Of a DNA stretch of 28,872 bases, positions 21,392 through 28,872 are shown piece after piece. The position numbers were made by a program, and so were the translations under genes. How positions within the stretch are numbered: position 1 is the stretch's first letter; every line of letters starts with the position of its first letter. The notes beneath the pieces are model-generated. The model saw only the letters and a program-made list of their open reading frames with translations, was not told where the DNA came from and did no database searches. This DNA is from a bacterium (GTDB lineage: Bacteria; UBP6; UBA1177): NCBI GenBank assembly GCA_017538365.1, contig JAFYIZ010000049.1, positions 1-28,872 of the forward strand. Reading direction: 5' to 3'.

Positions 21392-23437
21392 TTATTTAAA
21401 CTCCGCTTTCATCCGATCCAGATCCTCTTTTGTCCCGGCTGCGATAAGGACATCTCCGATTTCCAGCGTTTTGGTGGGTGACATTGTCCCTTTGCCAGTT
21501 GATTTTTCACGGACGGCAAGAACAAGGATATTGAAATTTTCACGGAGTTTGAGGTCAATCAGGTTGTGACCCCACATTTTTTTGTTGGTGGGAACAGCTT
21601 CGATGCAGTATTCATCCTCGAATTCGATGCTGCAGGCTTCACGCCCTTCAGCGTGCTGAACAGTTTTGAGCATGCTCGCCTTTGAAAGGATTTCCCGGTG
21701 ATAGAAGTCGATGAGGTCGTGTTCGTGGATGCAGCCGAGCACTTTGCCGTCATCGGAAAGTACGGGAAGTTCGATGACTTCGCGCTTTATCATGAATTTC
21801 ATAGCCTGCGAGAGCGGGGTATCAAGTTTTACGGTCGGGAAAGTCGTATCCAGAAGGTCGCTTGCAAGCACCATACTTCCGATCGCGTCGTAATCGACTT
21901 TGTTGCTCGAACTGAAAACACCGTTTATAGCACCTAAATATTTGCCGGAATCGTCAACAACATAAGATTCGAAGCGCTCCTTATCCCTCATTTTATCCAA
22001 AATCTGCGGCAGTTCTTCGTCTTTGTGGACGATAACGCACTCTTTCCTGAGACAGAGCTGGACATGGTTTTCGTTCATGACGGAAGCCTCTTCGCTGTCG
22101 TCGATCGGAATTCCCTCTTTGAAAAGCTGGTAGTTGTAGATCGAAAAATCGGTCATCCGCTTCGAAATCATCGTCGCAACGACGGTAGAAAGCATGAGCG
22201 AAGGCAGCATGTTGTAGTCGCGGGTTATTTCGAAAACGAGAAGAAGCGATGAGATCGGCTCCTGAGTAGCCGCACCAAGAAGTGCACCGATACCGACAGA
22301 CGCGAAACTTAAACCTATCGACGGATCGAGTCCGGGATAAAGCATCGGAATTATTTTTCCGAAACCGAGACCGAAAATGTAGCCCACAAAAAGGATCGGA
22401 AGGAAAATTCCGCCCGAAGCGCCGCTTGCAAATGCGATCGAAAGGAAAAGAAGTTTAAGCAGCGCAATTCCTATCAAAAAGGCTGGAGTAAAGCCGTTTC
22501 CCATCAGCATGACGTCTTTGCCGAGGCCGAAAATTTCAGGCACGAACGGCACGGTCAGTGCAAAAGGTAGAAGCAGCAGCGGAGTGTGGATGTATTCGGG
22601 AAGTTTCGCTTTGACCCTGTCGAAAATGTTGGAATTGAAGTAAGTCAGTTTGATGAGACCGACTCCTAAAAGCGCGTTGATTAGGCCGAATGTGGTGAAA
22701 AGAAAGATCTCCGTTCCAGAACTTATTTCCGCGCTGAAACCGAGTGCAGCTGCAGGAAGAGCGGTGTGTCCCGGCAGAAAATAGGAACCGAAGAAACTTG
22801 CAGTTGCAGCCGAAACGACGATGGGAGTCAGAGTGCCGATAGCATAGCTGCCCAAAATCGTTTCGACCGCAAAAATCGTTCCGGCAATAGGTGCATCAAA
22901 TGCAACAGCTAAACCTGCAGCGGCACCGCAGCCTACAAAAAGTTTGATACGCGAGATCGGCATACTCAAAAACTGACCGATCGTCGAACCCAGAGTCGAA
23001 CCGATTACAACTATCGGACCTTCGTTTCCAAGCGGAAGACCAGTAGAAATCGAAAGCGCCGAAGTTATCATTTTGAAAATCGAGAGTCTGGGCGGCATTA
23101 TCCCGTTATTTTTTTTCAAAGTTTTGAGCAGAAATCCGAAGCCCGCGCCGCCGCTTTCCCTGCAGATGTAACGGATTATGAAACCGCTTATGAAAACGCC
23201 GGCAAGCGGAAGAATGAACTTGTACCAAAGCGGAAGTTCCTTGAACCTTTCGACTGCCGCCATAGTCGGAGCGCCGATAAAAAGCCTTGAAAGAGCGTCA
23301 ATCAGCCAGTTGAAGCACAAAAACGCGCAACCCGCCAGGATTCCGATAAGTACCGCTGCAAAAATGAGGAAAGTTCCCTCTTTGAGTTTTGCCTTTTCAA
23401 GAAAATTTCTGAATGCGTATAGCGATATTTTTTTCAT
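21392..23437 (-). CDS. CLC-family chloride transporter/channel with CBS pair and TrkA-C domain
   Basis: The protein has 681 residues. The membrane domain (to about 430) shows STGLPLGNEGPIVVIG, where the gating Glu of the GxEGP motif is kept. PIAGTIFAVETILG and GASGGIFLPILFVG follow. In the second, the position equal to the internal proton Glu203 of E. coli ClC-ec1 is Thr. Two CBS domains come next (about 460-590: FESYVVDDSGKYLGAI and ELPVLSDDGKVLGCIHEHDL). A TrkA-C/RCK-C type end (about 605-681: NLIDLKLRENFNILVLAVRE...GDVLIAAGTKEDLDRM) suggests gating by a nucleotide or similar ligand. It moves chloride or a related anion through the inner membrane. The ATG overlaps the ribD stop as ATGA. Confidence 0.92.
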   Translation of the reverse strand: MKKISLYAFRNFLEKAKLKEGTFLIFAAVLIGILAGCAFLCFNWLIDALSRLFIGAPTMAAVERFKELPLWYKFILPLAGVFISGFIIRYICRESGGAGFGFLLKTLKKNNGIMPPRLSIFKMITSALSISTGLPLGNEGPIVVIGSTLGSTIGQFLSMPISRIKLFVGCGAAAGLAVAFDAPIAGTIFAVETILGSYAIGTLTPIVVSAATASFFGSYFLPGHTALPAAALGFSAEISSGTEIFLFTTFGLINALLGVGLIKLTYFNSNIFDRVKAKLPEYIHTPLLLLPFALTVPFVPEIFGLGKDVMLMGNGFTPAFLIGIALLKLLFLSIAFASGASGGIFLPILFVGYIFGLGFGKIIPMLYPGLDPSIGLSFASVGIGALLGAATQEPISSLLLVFEITRDYNMLPSLMLSTVVATMISKRMTDFSIYNYQLFKEGIPIDDSEEASVMNENHVQLCLRKECVIVHKDEELPQILDKMRDKERFESYVVDDSGKYLGAINGVFSSSNKVDYDAIGSMVLASDLLDTTFPTVKLDTPLSQAMKFMIKREVIELPVLSDDGKVLGCIHEHDLIDFYHREILSKASMLKTVQHAEGREACSIEFEDEYCIEAVPTNKKMWGHNLIDLKLRENFNILVLAVREKSTGKGTMSPTKTLEIGDVLIAAGTKEDLDRMKAEFK

Positions 23438-24501
23438 TTTAACCTGTATATTTTCAGCGTATCTTCACCCAGTTTTTCAGAATGAGTCAGGTGAAAAGAG
23501 TTTTCAAAAATCTTTTTGGTTTCTTCATTGAAAAGAGGAAGTCCGCAGCCGAAAGTTTTTTCAGAAATTATGAGCTGCATTTCATCTATCAAGCCCTCTT
23601 TCAAAAAGGCTTTCACGAGGTTTGCGCCGCCTTCGAGAAGGATAGAATTTATTTTGTGTCCCGTGAAAAGTTGAGTCAGCGCCTCTTTCAGTGAAAAACC
23701 GTTTTCCAGAATGATGGGTTTTATGCCTTGCGCCTTGATTTCATGCACCTTTTGAGAGCTTGTGATGATTATCGGAGAGCGTTTCATTATCTGTGCATTC
23801 AGATCGACTGAAAAATTGCGGCTGAAGATCACCGGCTGCGGATCAAAACCTTCAATCAGCCTGACTGTAAGCAGGGGATCGTCGATATTCACCGTGTTTG
23901 CGCCGACTGCGATAGCCGAGTGTTCACTTCTCAGTTGATGGACATGTTTTTGTGCCTCAAACCCGGTAATGATGCACCTTTCGCCTGGTTTGTCTGTGAT
24001 AAATCCGTCGCTGCTGAGTGCAACTTTCGCCGTGACCCACGGAAGATTTGTCCTCACACCTTTGAAAAAGAAGCGGTTAATCTCTTCGATATCATCTGCA
24101 AAGCCTTTTACAACAAAGGTTTCAACGCCGTTTTGTCTTAAAAAAGCTATCCCGCCCGAAGCCTTTTTGTTTTCTTCTTCTTTTGCAACGAAAACTCTCC
24201 TGATACCCGCTTCAAATATAGCTTTCGAGCATGGCGGAGTTTTTCCGTAGTGGTTGCACGGCTCAAGTGTTACAGCCATGTTGAGGTCCTGAGCTTTGAA
24301 ACCGATTTTTCTGAGAGCATCTGCTTCGGCGTGATCCGAGCCGTATTCCTGAGTCCAGCCTTCCGAAATTATTTTCCCTGAATCGTCAAAAATAACAGCC
24401 CCGACTTTCGGATTGGGATAGGTTTTCACCGTCGCCTTTTTGGAAAGTCCGACCGCCAGTTTCATCATTTCAATGACGATATTTTCAGGAATTTCGCTCA
24501 A
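23434..24501 (-). CDS. ribD: Bifunctional riboflavin biosynthesis deaminase/reductase
   Basis: RibD deaminates and then reduces the pyrimidine intermediate of riboflavin synthesis. The deaminase half has the zinc motifs HAEADAL and PCNHYGKTPPC. The reductase half has RTNLPWVTAKVALSSDGFI, VGANTVNIDDPLLTVR and LLEGGANLVKAFL. No ATG is placed at the N-terminus. I take the TTG at 24501 because GGAG (24509-24512) lies six bases before it, giving 355 residues beginning SEIPENIVIE; a TTG four codons earlier lacks a site. No other rib gene is present, so riboflavin genes are dispersed in this genome. The stop overlaps the start of the CLC gene. Confidence 0.93.
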   Translation of the reverse strand: MSEIPENIVIEMMKLAVGLSKKATVKTYPNPKVGAVIFDDSGKIISEGWTQEYGSDHAEADALRKIGFKAQDLNMAVTLEPCNHYGKTPPCSKAIFEAGIRRVFVAKEEENKKASGGIAFLRQNGVETFVVKGFADDIEEINRFFFKGVRTNLPWVTAKVALSSDGFITDKPGERCIITGFEAQKHVHQLRSEHSAIAVGANTVNIDDPLLTVRLIEGFDPQPVIFSRNFSVDLNAQIMKRSPIIITSSQKVHEIKAQGIKPIILENGFSLKEALTQLFTGHKINSILLEGGANLVKAFLKEGLIDEMQLIISEKTFGCGLPLFNEETKKIFENSFHLTHSEKLGEDTLKIYRLK

Positions 24502-24529
24502 AATACACTCCAACGAAAAAAGTCTCGCA

Positions 24530-24557
24530 CTTTTATGGAAATAAATATTACTGTCAA
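24530..24557 (-). promoter_or_regulatory. Predicted promoter of ribD
   Basis: On the minus strand, a perfect TTGACA (24552-24557) is followed after 16 bases by TAAAAG (24530-24535). It interlocks with the divergent lipoprotein promoter, whose -35 shares the same bases. Confidence 0.4.
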
Positions 24558-24579
24558 ATTTTTTAATTGTATATATAAT
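24551..24579 (+). promoter_or_regulatory. Predicted promoter of the FG-GAP lipoprotein-plsB pair
   Basis: CTGTCA (24551-24556) is followed after 17 bases by a perfect TATAAT (24574-24579), about 33 bases before the preferred ATG. Confidence 0.5.
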
Positions 24580-24612
24580 CGCCCGTTTTAATGTTTTTTA
24601 ATGGAGAAAATC

Positions 24613-26154
24613 ATGTCCTCAATATTAAAAATTTTCTCGATTCTGCTTTGCGTTTTCATGTTCGCATGCGGCAGCTCGCCGGACGAAAACAACGAAACGC
24701 CCGATGAAAACACACCGGCGGAAGATTCCGACGCTGTAACACCGGATAACGATGCCGATCAATCAGATACAGACACATCGACCGAAAAAACCGATGAAGA
24801 AAGGGATAATGACGCCGACACCGCTCTTTCCGATGAAGACAAAGTGGAAAATGACGACGAAACGACTGATGGAGATGCCGATTTTGAAGAACTTCAGACA
24901 GGCGGAATCTACATTTTTTCCGATTTCGATGAATCGGGTAGCGCAAAATCAAGAAACATTTTAGGTAACGGCGGATTTTTGGGTTTTTCGATTTTCTCTC
25001 TCGGCAAAAAATACTGGGCAGTAAGCGCAATACACGAGTCTATCCCCGCTTTCGACTGGGACAATGCTACCGGCAGGCTCTATATTTTCGAGAAAAACAA
25101 ACACGTCGAATCGCTTGATGACGCCGCTTTCGTCCTGAATCACCCGGATAAATCACTTAATGTCGGTTTCGGATATACTGCGGCGGCTCCGTGCGACATA
25201 AACGGCGACGGGTTTGCCGATTTAGCCGTTTCTTCGCATCTTGCGGCATTCGGAGACCTTTATGCTGCCGGAGAGATCGTCGTTTTTTACGGCAGTCCAG
25301 ACGGCTGGAACGAAGAAACTTATTCGATTTCACGCCTTTCTTCTGCATATATCCAGAAAGCCGACAGCATGAGCCAGTCTCTTGCCTGCGTTGACTACGA
25401 CGGCGACGGTTTTGCCGACATTTTTGCAGGCGGACAAAATGCAGGCCCTGAACTTTCGGGCGGCGGAAGTCAGGGAATGGTTGCATTTTTCAAAGGAAGA
25501 GCCGCTGGTCTTTCCGAGAATGAAAGCTGGGTGCTTCTTCCCGAAGTCGAAGAAAAAGCACAGTATTTCGGTAGTTCAATGCTCATCGAAGATCTTGACG
25601 GCGATTCATTGCCCGACCTCGTCATTTCAGGCTGGGGTTTGAAAAGCGATAAATCTTCGGCTAATTCAGGCGGAGCCTATATTTATTCAGGCGGCACCGA
25701 CTGGCAGCATGGAGCAACTCACAAAATTTTCGGTGAAGCTGGTTCGCAGTTTGGCAGCGCGCTGAAAACCATAGAAATCGGCGGCAAAAAATATCTCGCA
25801 GTATTAGCAACAAAAGATAAGAATTACGGAACAGTCAACTTCTACGATCCCGCTGAAGACTTCGCTGCAAGAGGGCGTTTTTCGTTCCCGTCAGCATTCG
25901 CGGAAGAAGGAAACATTTCCGATTTCGACACGATAAAACTTTCGTCCGATACCGATCTCATTGTCATCGGCGGCAAAAATTTCGGAAACGGTGGAATGAC
26001 TTACTGCGCGACAATCAGCAACAAAACGATATCGGAACCCGAAGCGTGCAAATTCCAGCCCGAATCACCTGAAGGCGGCTTCGGCAATGCCGTTTTCAAC
26101 AACAAAAACGGCGAAATAGTCGTAGGAATGCCTGAATATATCCACAGATTCTAA
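24613..26154 (+). CDS. FG-GAP (integrin-like propeller) lipoprotein with acidic linker
   Basis: The protein has 513 residues. The ATG at 24613 is preferred because GGAG (24603-24606) lies six bases before it; the ATG at 24601 has no site. A lipoprotein signal ends FMFACGSS with Cys19. Residues about 22-95 are Asp, Glu, Thr and Asn-rich, the same stalk style as the DUF1566 lipoprotein. The rest is a beta-propeller with at least three FG-GAP/EF-like calcium loops: DINGDGFADLAVSS (near 194), DYDGDGFADIFAGG (near 261) and DLDGDSLPDLVISG (near 328), each preceded by a GFGYT- or FGSS-like strand. Such propellers often bind proteins or glycans on the surface; the partner is unknown. plsB begins six bases after its stop. 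Confidence 0.85.
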   Translation: MSSILKIFSILLCVFMFACGSSPDENNETPDENTPAEDSDAVTPDNDADQSDTDTSTEKTDEERDNDADTALSDEDKVENDDETTDGDADFEELQTGGIYIFSDFDESGSAKSRNILGNGGFLGFSIFSLGKKYWAVSAIHESIPAFDWDNATGRLYIFEKNKHVESLDDAAFVLNHPDKSLNVGFGYTAAAPCDINGDGFADLAVSSHLAAFGDLYAAGEIVVFYGSPDGWNEETYSISRLSSAYIQKADSMSQSLACVDYDGDGFADIFAGGQNAGPELSGGGSQGMVAFFKGRAAGLSENESWVLLPEVEEKAQYFGSSMLIEDLDGDSLPDLVISGWGLKSDKSSANSGGAYIYSGGTDWQHGATHKIFGEAGSQFGSALKTIEIGGKKYLAVLATKDKNYGTVNFYDPAEDFAARGRFSFPSAFAEEGNISDFDTIKLSSDTDLIVIGGKNFGNGGMTYCATISNKTISEPEACKFQPESPEGGFGNAVFNNKNGEIVVGMPEYIHRF

Positions 26155-26160
26155 GGTTTT

Positions 26161-28425
26161 ATGGGAAACGGCAGATTTTTCTACTCACGCAATTTCGTTA
26201 ATTCGTTCGCACACGGACTACACAGGCGGATATATCACTATTTTTTCAGAAAATTCGATGTGGAGATTCCCGATCCTGCCGGATTCGAAGCACTGAAAAC
26301 AAAAGAGGAAAACGATAAAAAACGCCTTATAATCTACATTTCCGGGCGTAACAGCAAAATCGAACAGTTCCTTTTAAACGGCTTCATGATCGAAAACGGA
26401 ATAGTTCCTCCGACCCACTCTTTCGGGCCGAAAACCCGTTTTTTCAGGCCTCTAGGCGAACTATGGATATTATTTTTCTCCCTTTTCAAGCAGTCGATAA
26501 TCAAAGAAAAGTTCATCGAATCGCTCTATATTCCGGTCGATTCGCCCGAAGAACTGAGCATAGACCCCGTTTTTGCAGAAGTTTACCGCAAACTTAAACA
26601 TCAGGAGGCGACTTTAATCCCGGTAATTACGCTGTGGGATAAGAATTTAGACAAAAAAAACCGCTGGGAGTGGATAAACCAGCTGATCGGCCGCTACAAC
26701 TTCTGGTCGACATCGTGGGAACTTCTCATGTTCATGCTGAAACGAAGAAAACTGACTTTAAGAATCGGCATTTCGTCGTCGGCAAAACTTGAAGATTCGG
26801 AAGAAATTTTCGTTCATAAACTGTGCGACCTGATGGACACATCAAAAAGAAACGTCGTCGGCGCGGCACTTAAAAACTGGCTCGACCTCAAAAACGAAAC
26901 CCTCTTCAAAATGGAGCTCGACTCAAAAGAGGAAAAGCGTTCGGCGATAAAAACGATGAACTCGATGTCTTCTCAGTACAGCCCGCTTTACGCCGAAATC
27001 CTCTCATATTTCCTCGGAAAAATATTGAACGCCCGTTTTTCAAGATTTGTTTATTCGACAAATGAAATCAATGACTTATGCAAACTGTGCGCACTTCCGG
27101 AAACAAACACTGTTTTCGTTCCGACACATAAAAGCTACTTCGACTATCTGATTTTAAACTACATTCTTTACCGCGAAAAAGTGACGGTTCCGCTTGTTGC
27201 AGCGGGCGACAACCTCGATTTTTTCCCGCTTTCGCCGGTTTTGAGAAAAATGGGAGCCTTTTTCATCAGGCGCAAAATCAAAGACGACGAATTTTACAAA
27301 AAAATCCTCACGACATACCTCGAACAGATAGTTACCGCCGGTTACAACATGGAATTTTTCATCGAAGGAGGCAGATCGAGAAGCGGCATGGTGCGCTCTC
27401 CGCGAACCGGAATGCTGAAAATGCTTGCCGAAATCACGAAGGCGACAAACAGAAAACTCTACATTGTGCCTGTTTCGATAACTTATGAAAAACTCAAGGA
27501 AATCGAAGATTACAGCAGGGAAAAGCAAGGTGTAAAACAGCCCGAATCGGAGCACTTTCTCAAAAAAGTCTTCACTCTTTTCAGGGCGGATTACGGTCCG
27601 GTTTACATCAGATTTTCGCAGCCGATATATCTCAACACGAAATTTACCGAAGAGACGGCACTCAGAATCGCAGAAGTTCAGGAAAAATCCACTGTCATCA
27701 GTTTTTCTGCTGTATTTTCAGCAGTTTTCATGGCATTCGAGAATCTTTCAATCAAAGACCTCATCGAAAGGATGGAGCAGACCGTCGAAATTCTCCACAC
27801 CTTGCCCTACATCGAAACAGCCTACGCTTTGAACAATCTTGACGTAAACTGCTCGAAGCTCGTCGGAATCCTGCTCAAAAAAGGAGATCTGATCCAAAAG
27901 AACAAACGTCATCACGAAGAAAATCAGGAATTTACGATATCGAAAAATTCAATTCCCGAATTTTCTTTCTACAAAAATTCTGCTGCTTTCGCCTTCGCAC
28001 CGTTTTTCTGCGAGCTTTACAGAGAAACGGAACTCTACTCTTTCGCGAGCGAATTTCTTGAAAACATCATCATGGGCTACTACGAATCACTCAATTCCGA
28101 ATACAAAATCGACGTTAGCACCCTTCCAGACTGGTTCAAGACGATGCTCAAGCGCTTTTTTGCCGACAAATTCACCATTTTGGGCAAAATTCTGGAACTT
28201 ATCACGAAACTCAACCTTTTTGCGGAAAAAAATCTGCGCCACACGACGATAGTCCAGCGTCTTCTTCCCAAAATCTCTGCTGAAGTGCCCTCAGCCACGG
28301 CTGACGAAATCTACGAAATGCTTTTCTTCCTCGAAAAGAAAGGCGTCATAAAAGACAACCTTTCCTCTTTCGACGAAACTGCAGCGCAGGAAATTTCAAG
28401 TAAAATCAAAGATATCGAATTTTAG
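26161..28425 (+). CDS. plsB: Glycerol-3-phosphate acyltransferase, PlsB type
   Basis: The protein has 754 residues, near the usual length of about 800, and makes 1-acyl-glycerol-3-phosphate at the inner membrane as the first step of phospholipid synthesis. The four acyltransferase blocks are present: I, PTHKSYFDYL with the HxxxxD pair near residue 322; II, MGAFFIRR; III, FFIEGGRSRSGM near 400; IV, LYIVPVSITYE. The N-terminal region includes the PlsB-like RRIYHYFFRK and ISSSAKLEDSEE. PlsB instead of the PlsX/PlsY system is typical of some diderm groups. The ribosome site is weak (AAGG) and the gene sits six bases after the FG-GAP lipoprotein, so it may depend on upstream translation. It converges on ssrA. 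Confidence 0.92.
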   Translation: MGNGRFFYSRNFVNSFAHGLHRRIYHYFFRKFDVEIPDPAGFEALKTKEENDKKRLIIYISGRNSKIEQFLLNGFMIENGIVPPTHSFGPKTRFFRPLGELWILFFSLFKQSIIKEKFIESLYIPVDSPEELSIDPVFAEVYRKLKHQEATLIPVITLWDKNLDKKNRWEWINQLIGRYNFWSTSWELLMFMLKRRKLTLRIGISSSAKLEDSEEIFVHKLCDLMDTSKRNVVGAALKNWLDLKNETLFKMELDSKEEKRSAIKTMNSMSSQYSPLYAEILSYFLGKILNARFSRFVYSTNEINDLCKLCALPETNTVFVPTHKSYFDYLILNYILYREKVTVPLVAAGDNLDFFPLSPVLRKMGAFFIRRKIKDDEFYKKILTTYLEQIVTAGYNMEFFIEGGRSRSGMVRSPRTGMLKMLAEITKATNRKLYIVPVSITYEKLKEIEDYSREKQGVKQPESEHFLKKVFTLFRADYGPVYIRFSQPIYLNTKFTEETALRIAEVQEKSTVISFSAVFSAVFMAFENLSIKDLIERMEQTVEILHTLPYIETAYALNNLDVNCSKLVGILLKKGDLIQKNKRHHEENQEFTISKNSIPEFSFYKNSAAFAFAPFFCELYRETELYSFASEFLENIIMGYYESLNSEYKIDVSTLPDWFKTMLKRFFADKFTILGKILELITKLNLFAEKNLRHTTIVQRLLPKISAEVPSATADEIYEMLFFLEKKGVIKDNLSSFDETAAQEISSKIKDIEF

Positions 28426-28452
28426 CGCCGTCCGAGATTCTTTTCGTTTTTT

Positions 28453-28510
28453 GCGCCGCATCGTGATCACGTGATACCGTAATTACGTAATCCGGTAAAA
28501 TAGGCGGCGC
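28453..28510 (-). repeat. Palindromic intergenic element, copy 2 (58 bp)
   Basis: It is bounded by perfect inverted termini GCGCCGC (28453-28459) and GCGGCGC (28504-28510). The interior has overlapping short palindromes (GTGATCAC, GTAATTAC). The core 28462-28495, read on the minus strand, matches 6501-6534 at 27 of 34 positions. It lies between the ends of plsB and ssrA, where it might also act as a bidirectional terminator. The termini are in the opposite order to copy 1 relative to the core. Confidence 0.7.
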
Positions 28511-28539
28511 CAAAATCAAAAAAAATTTTAAAGAAATTC

Positions 28540-28872
28540 TGGTGGAGATGGCGGGAATCGAACCCGCGTCCAAAAAGGGGGAAAGTCGGGCGTCTACGTG
28601 CGTAGCTGTCTGTTTTAATTAGTGTTCAAGCTCCCAGCAGCAGGATCCCTCGCACTTTTTCGCAATTGATTTCGCTTCCCTCGCCCTGCGAAAAGGCTCG
28701 GGTCGCTATTCCGCTGTTTGGCGCCCTTGCTACAGCCGCGGACAAGCCGCAGTAGGACGGGCAGGCTTAAGCTGCCAATGCAAAATTATTATTTGCGTTT
28801 CTTGTTTTGCCGCTTTTTACGAGGCCAGCGGCGCCTCGGCATGCAGCCGGAAAATCCAGCCTCCCTGTCGAA
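28540..28872 (-). ncRNA. ssrA: tmRNA (5' end beyond the window)
   Basis: The minus strand ends with the tRNA-like half: T arm GCGGG-TTCGATT-CCCGC, then CATCTCC and ACCA at 28540-28543. The other end of the visible part is TTCGACAGGGA, the conserved 5' block, so only about 20 bases should be missing. The tag frame ends TTG-GCA-GCT-TAA (stop 28767-28769). Reading back gives GKTRNANNNFALAA, with resume at GGC (28809-28811) or one codon earlier, after GTAAAA. The ALAA end is the usual protease-recognition end. tmRNA with SmpB rescues stalled ribosomes. Confidence 0.95.

Overview
This looks like an ordinary chromosomal segment, about 45% G+C by eye, from an anaerobic or fermentative diderm bacterium. 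Several proteins carry lipoprotein signals followed by long Asp/Ser/Thr/Glu-rich linkers. One of these ends in DUF1566-like modules, another in FG-GAP propeller repeats. There is also a signal-peptide subtilase, a periplasm-directed tricorn-type protease and a Sel1-like protein with a double membrane anchor. This style recalls Myxococcota and other former Deltaproteobacteria, or poorly cultured gut and digester lineages. That placement is an impression from composition and architecture, not a proof. PlsB, SecG, HemW, RibD, RNase HII, a tRNA-Leu and ssrA show that this is core genome, not a plasmid or phage.

Layout. At 1-640 lies the 3' part of a YhcG/DUF1016 nuclease gene cut by the window edge. 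At 648-4079 (minus) a two-gene envelope operon sits divergent from a small XRE regulator (4224-4556), with two ACT-N3-AGT palindromes between them. At 4557-4919 there is no normal gene, but there is a hairpin followed by two tiny coupled ORFs. At 4920-6340 (minus) are a polyprenol-phosphate glycosyltransferase and DapH, which overlap. At 6371-6625 is a repeat-rich spacer. At 6626-9844 (plus) is a tightly coupled two-gene flavo-iron-sulfur dehydrogenase with strongly C-ending codon use. At 9864-11327 (minus) is a subtilase.

At 11328-12523 is a small accessory patch: an Abi_2-like gene remnant and a Bro-N protein. At 12596-15278 (minus) the order of transcription is DJ-1/PfpI, a small unknown protein, HemW and RNase HII. 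At 15386-16825 (plus) are SecG, tRNA-Leu with the rare anticodon AAG, and a CAP-domain protein. At 16822-24501 (minus) the order is RibD, CLC transporter, tricorn-type protease and an M20 deacetylase, with overlaps or abutting ends at two of the three junctions. At 24613-28425 (plus) are an FG-GAP lipoprotein and PlsB. The window ends inside ssrA (tmRNA, minus).

How the genes connect. DapH and the M20 deacetylase, about 11 kb apart, fit the two acetyl-specific steps of the N-acetyl branch of diaminopimelate/lysine synthesis. PlsB, SecG and the glycosyltransferase serve the envelope. The 6626-9844 pair is probably an abundant amino-acid dehydrogenase.

The observations most worth following are: a pair of homologous intergenic palindromic elements of about 58 bp (6492-6550 and 28453-28510); a 9-bp tandem repeat inside a GC-rich inverted repeat beside the first; the paired XRE operator; tRNA-Leu(AAG); and a DJ-1 gene with two well-formed starts, one encoding a lipoprotein. 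I saw no CRISPR array, insertion sequence or complete defence island.
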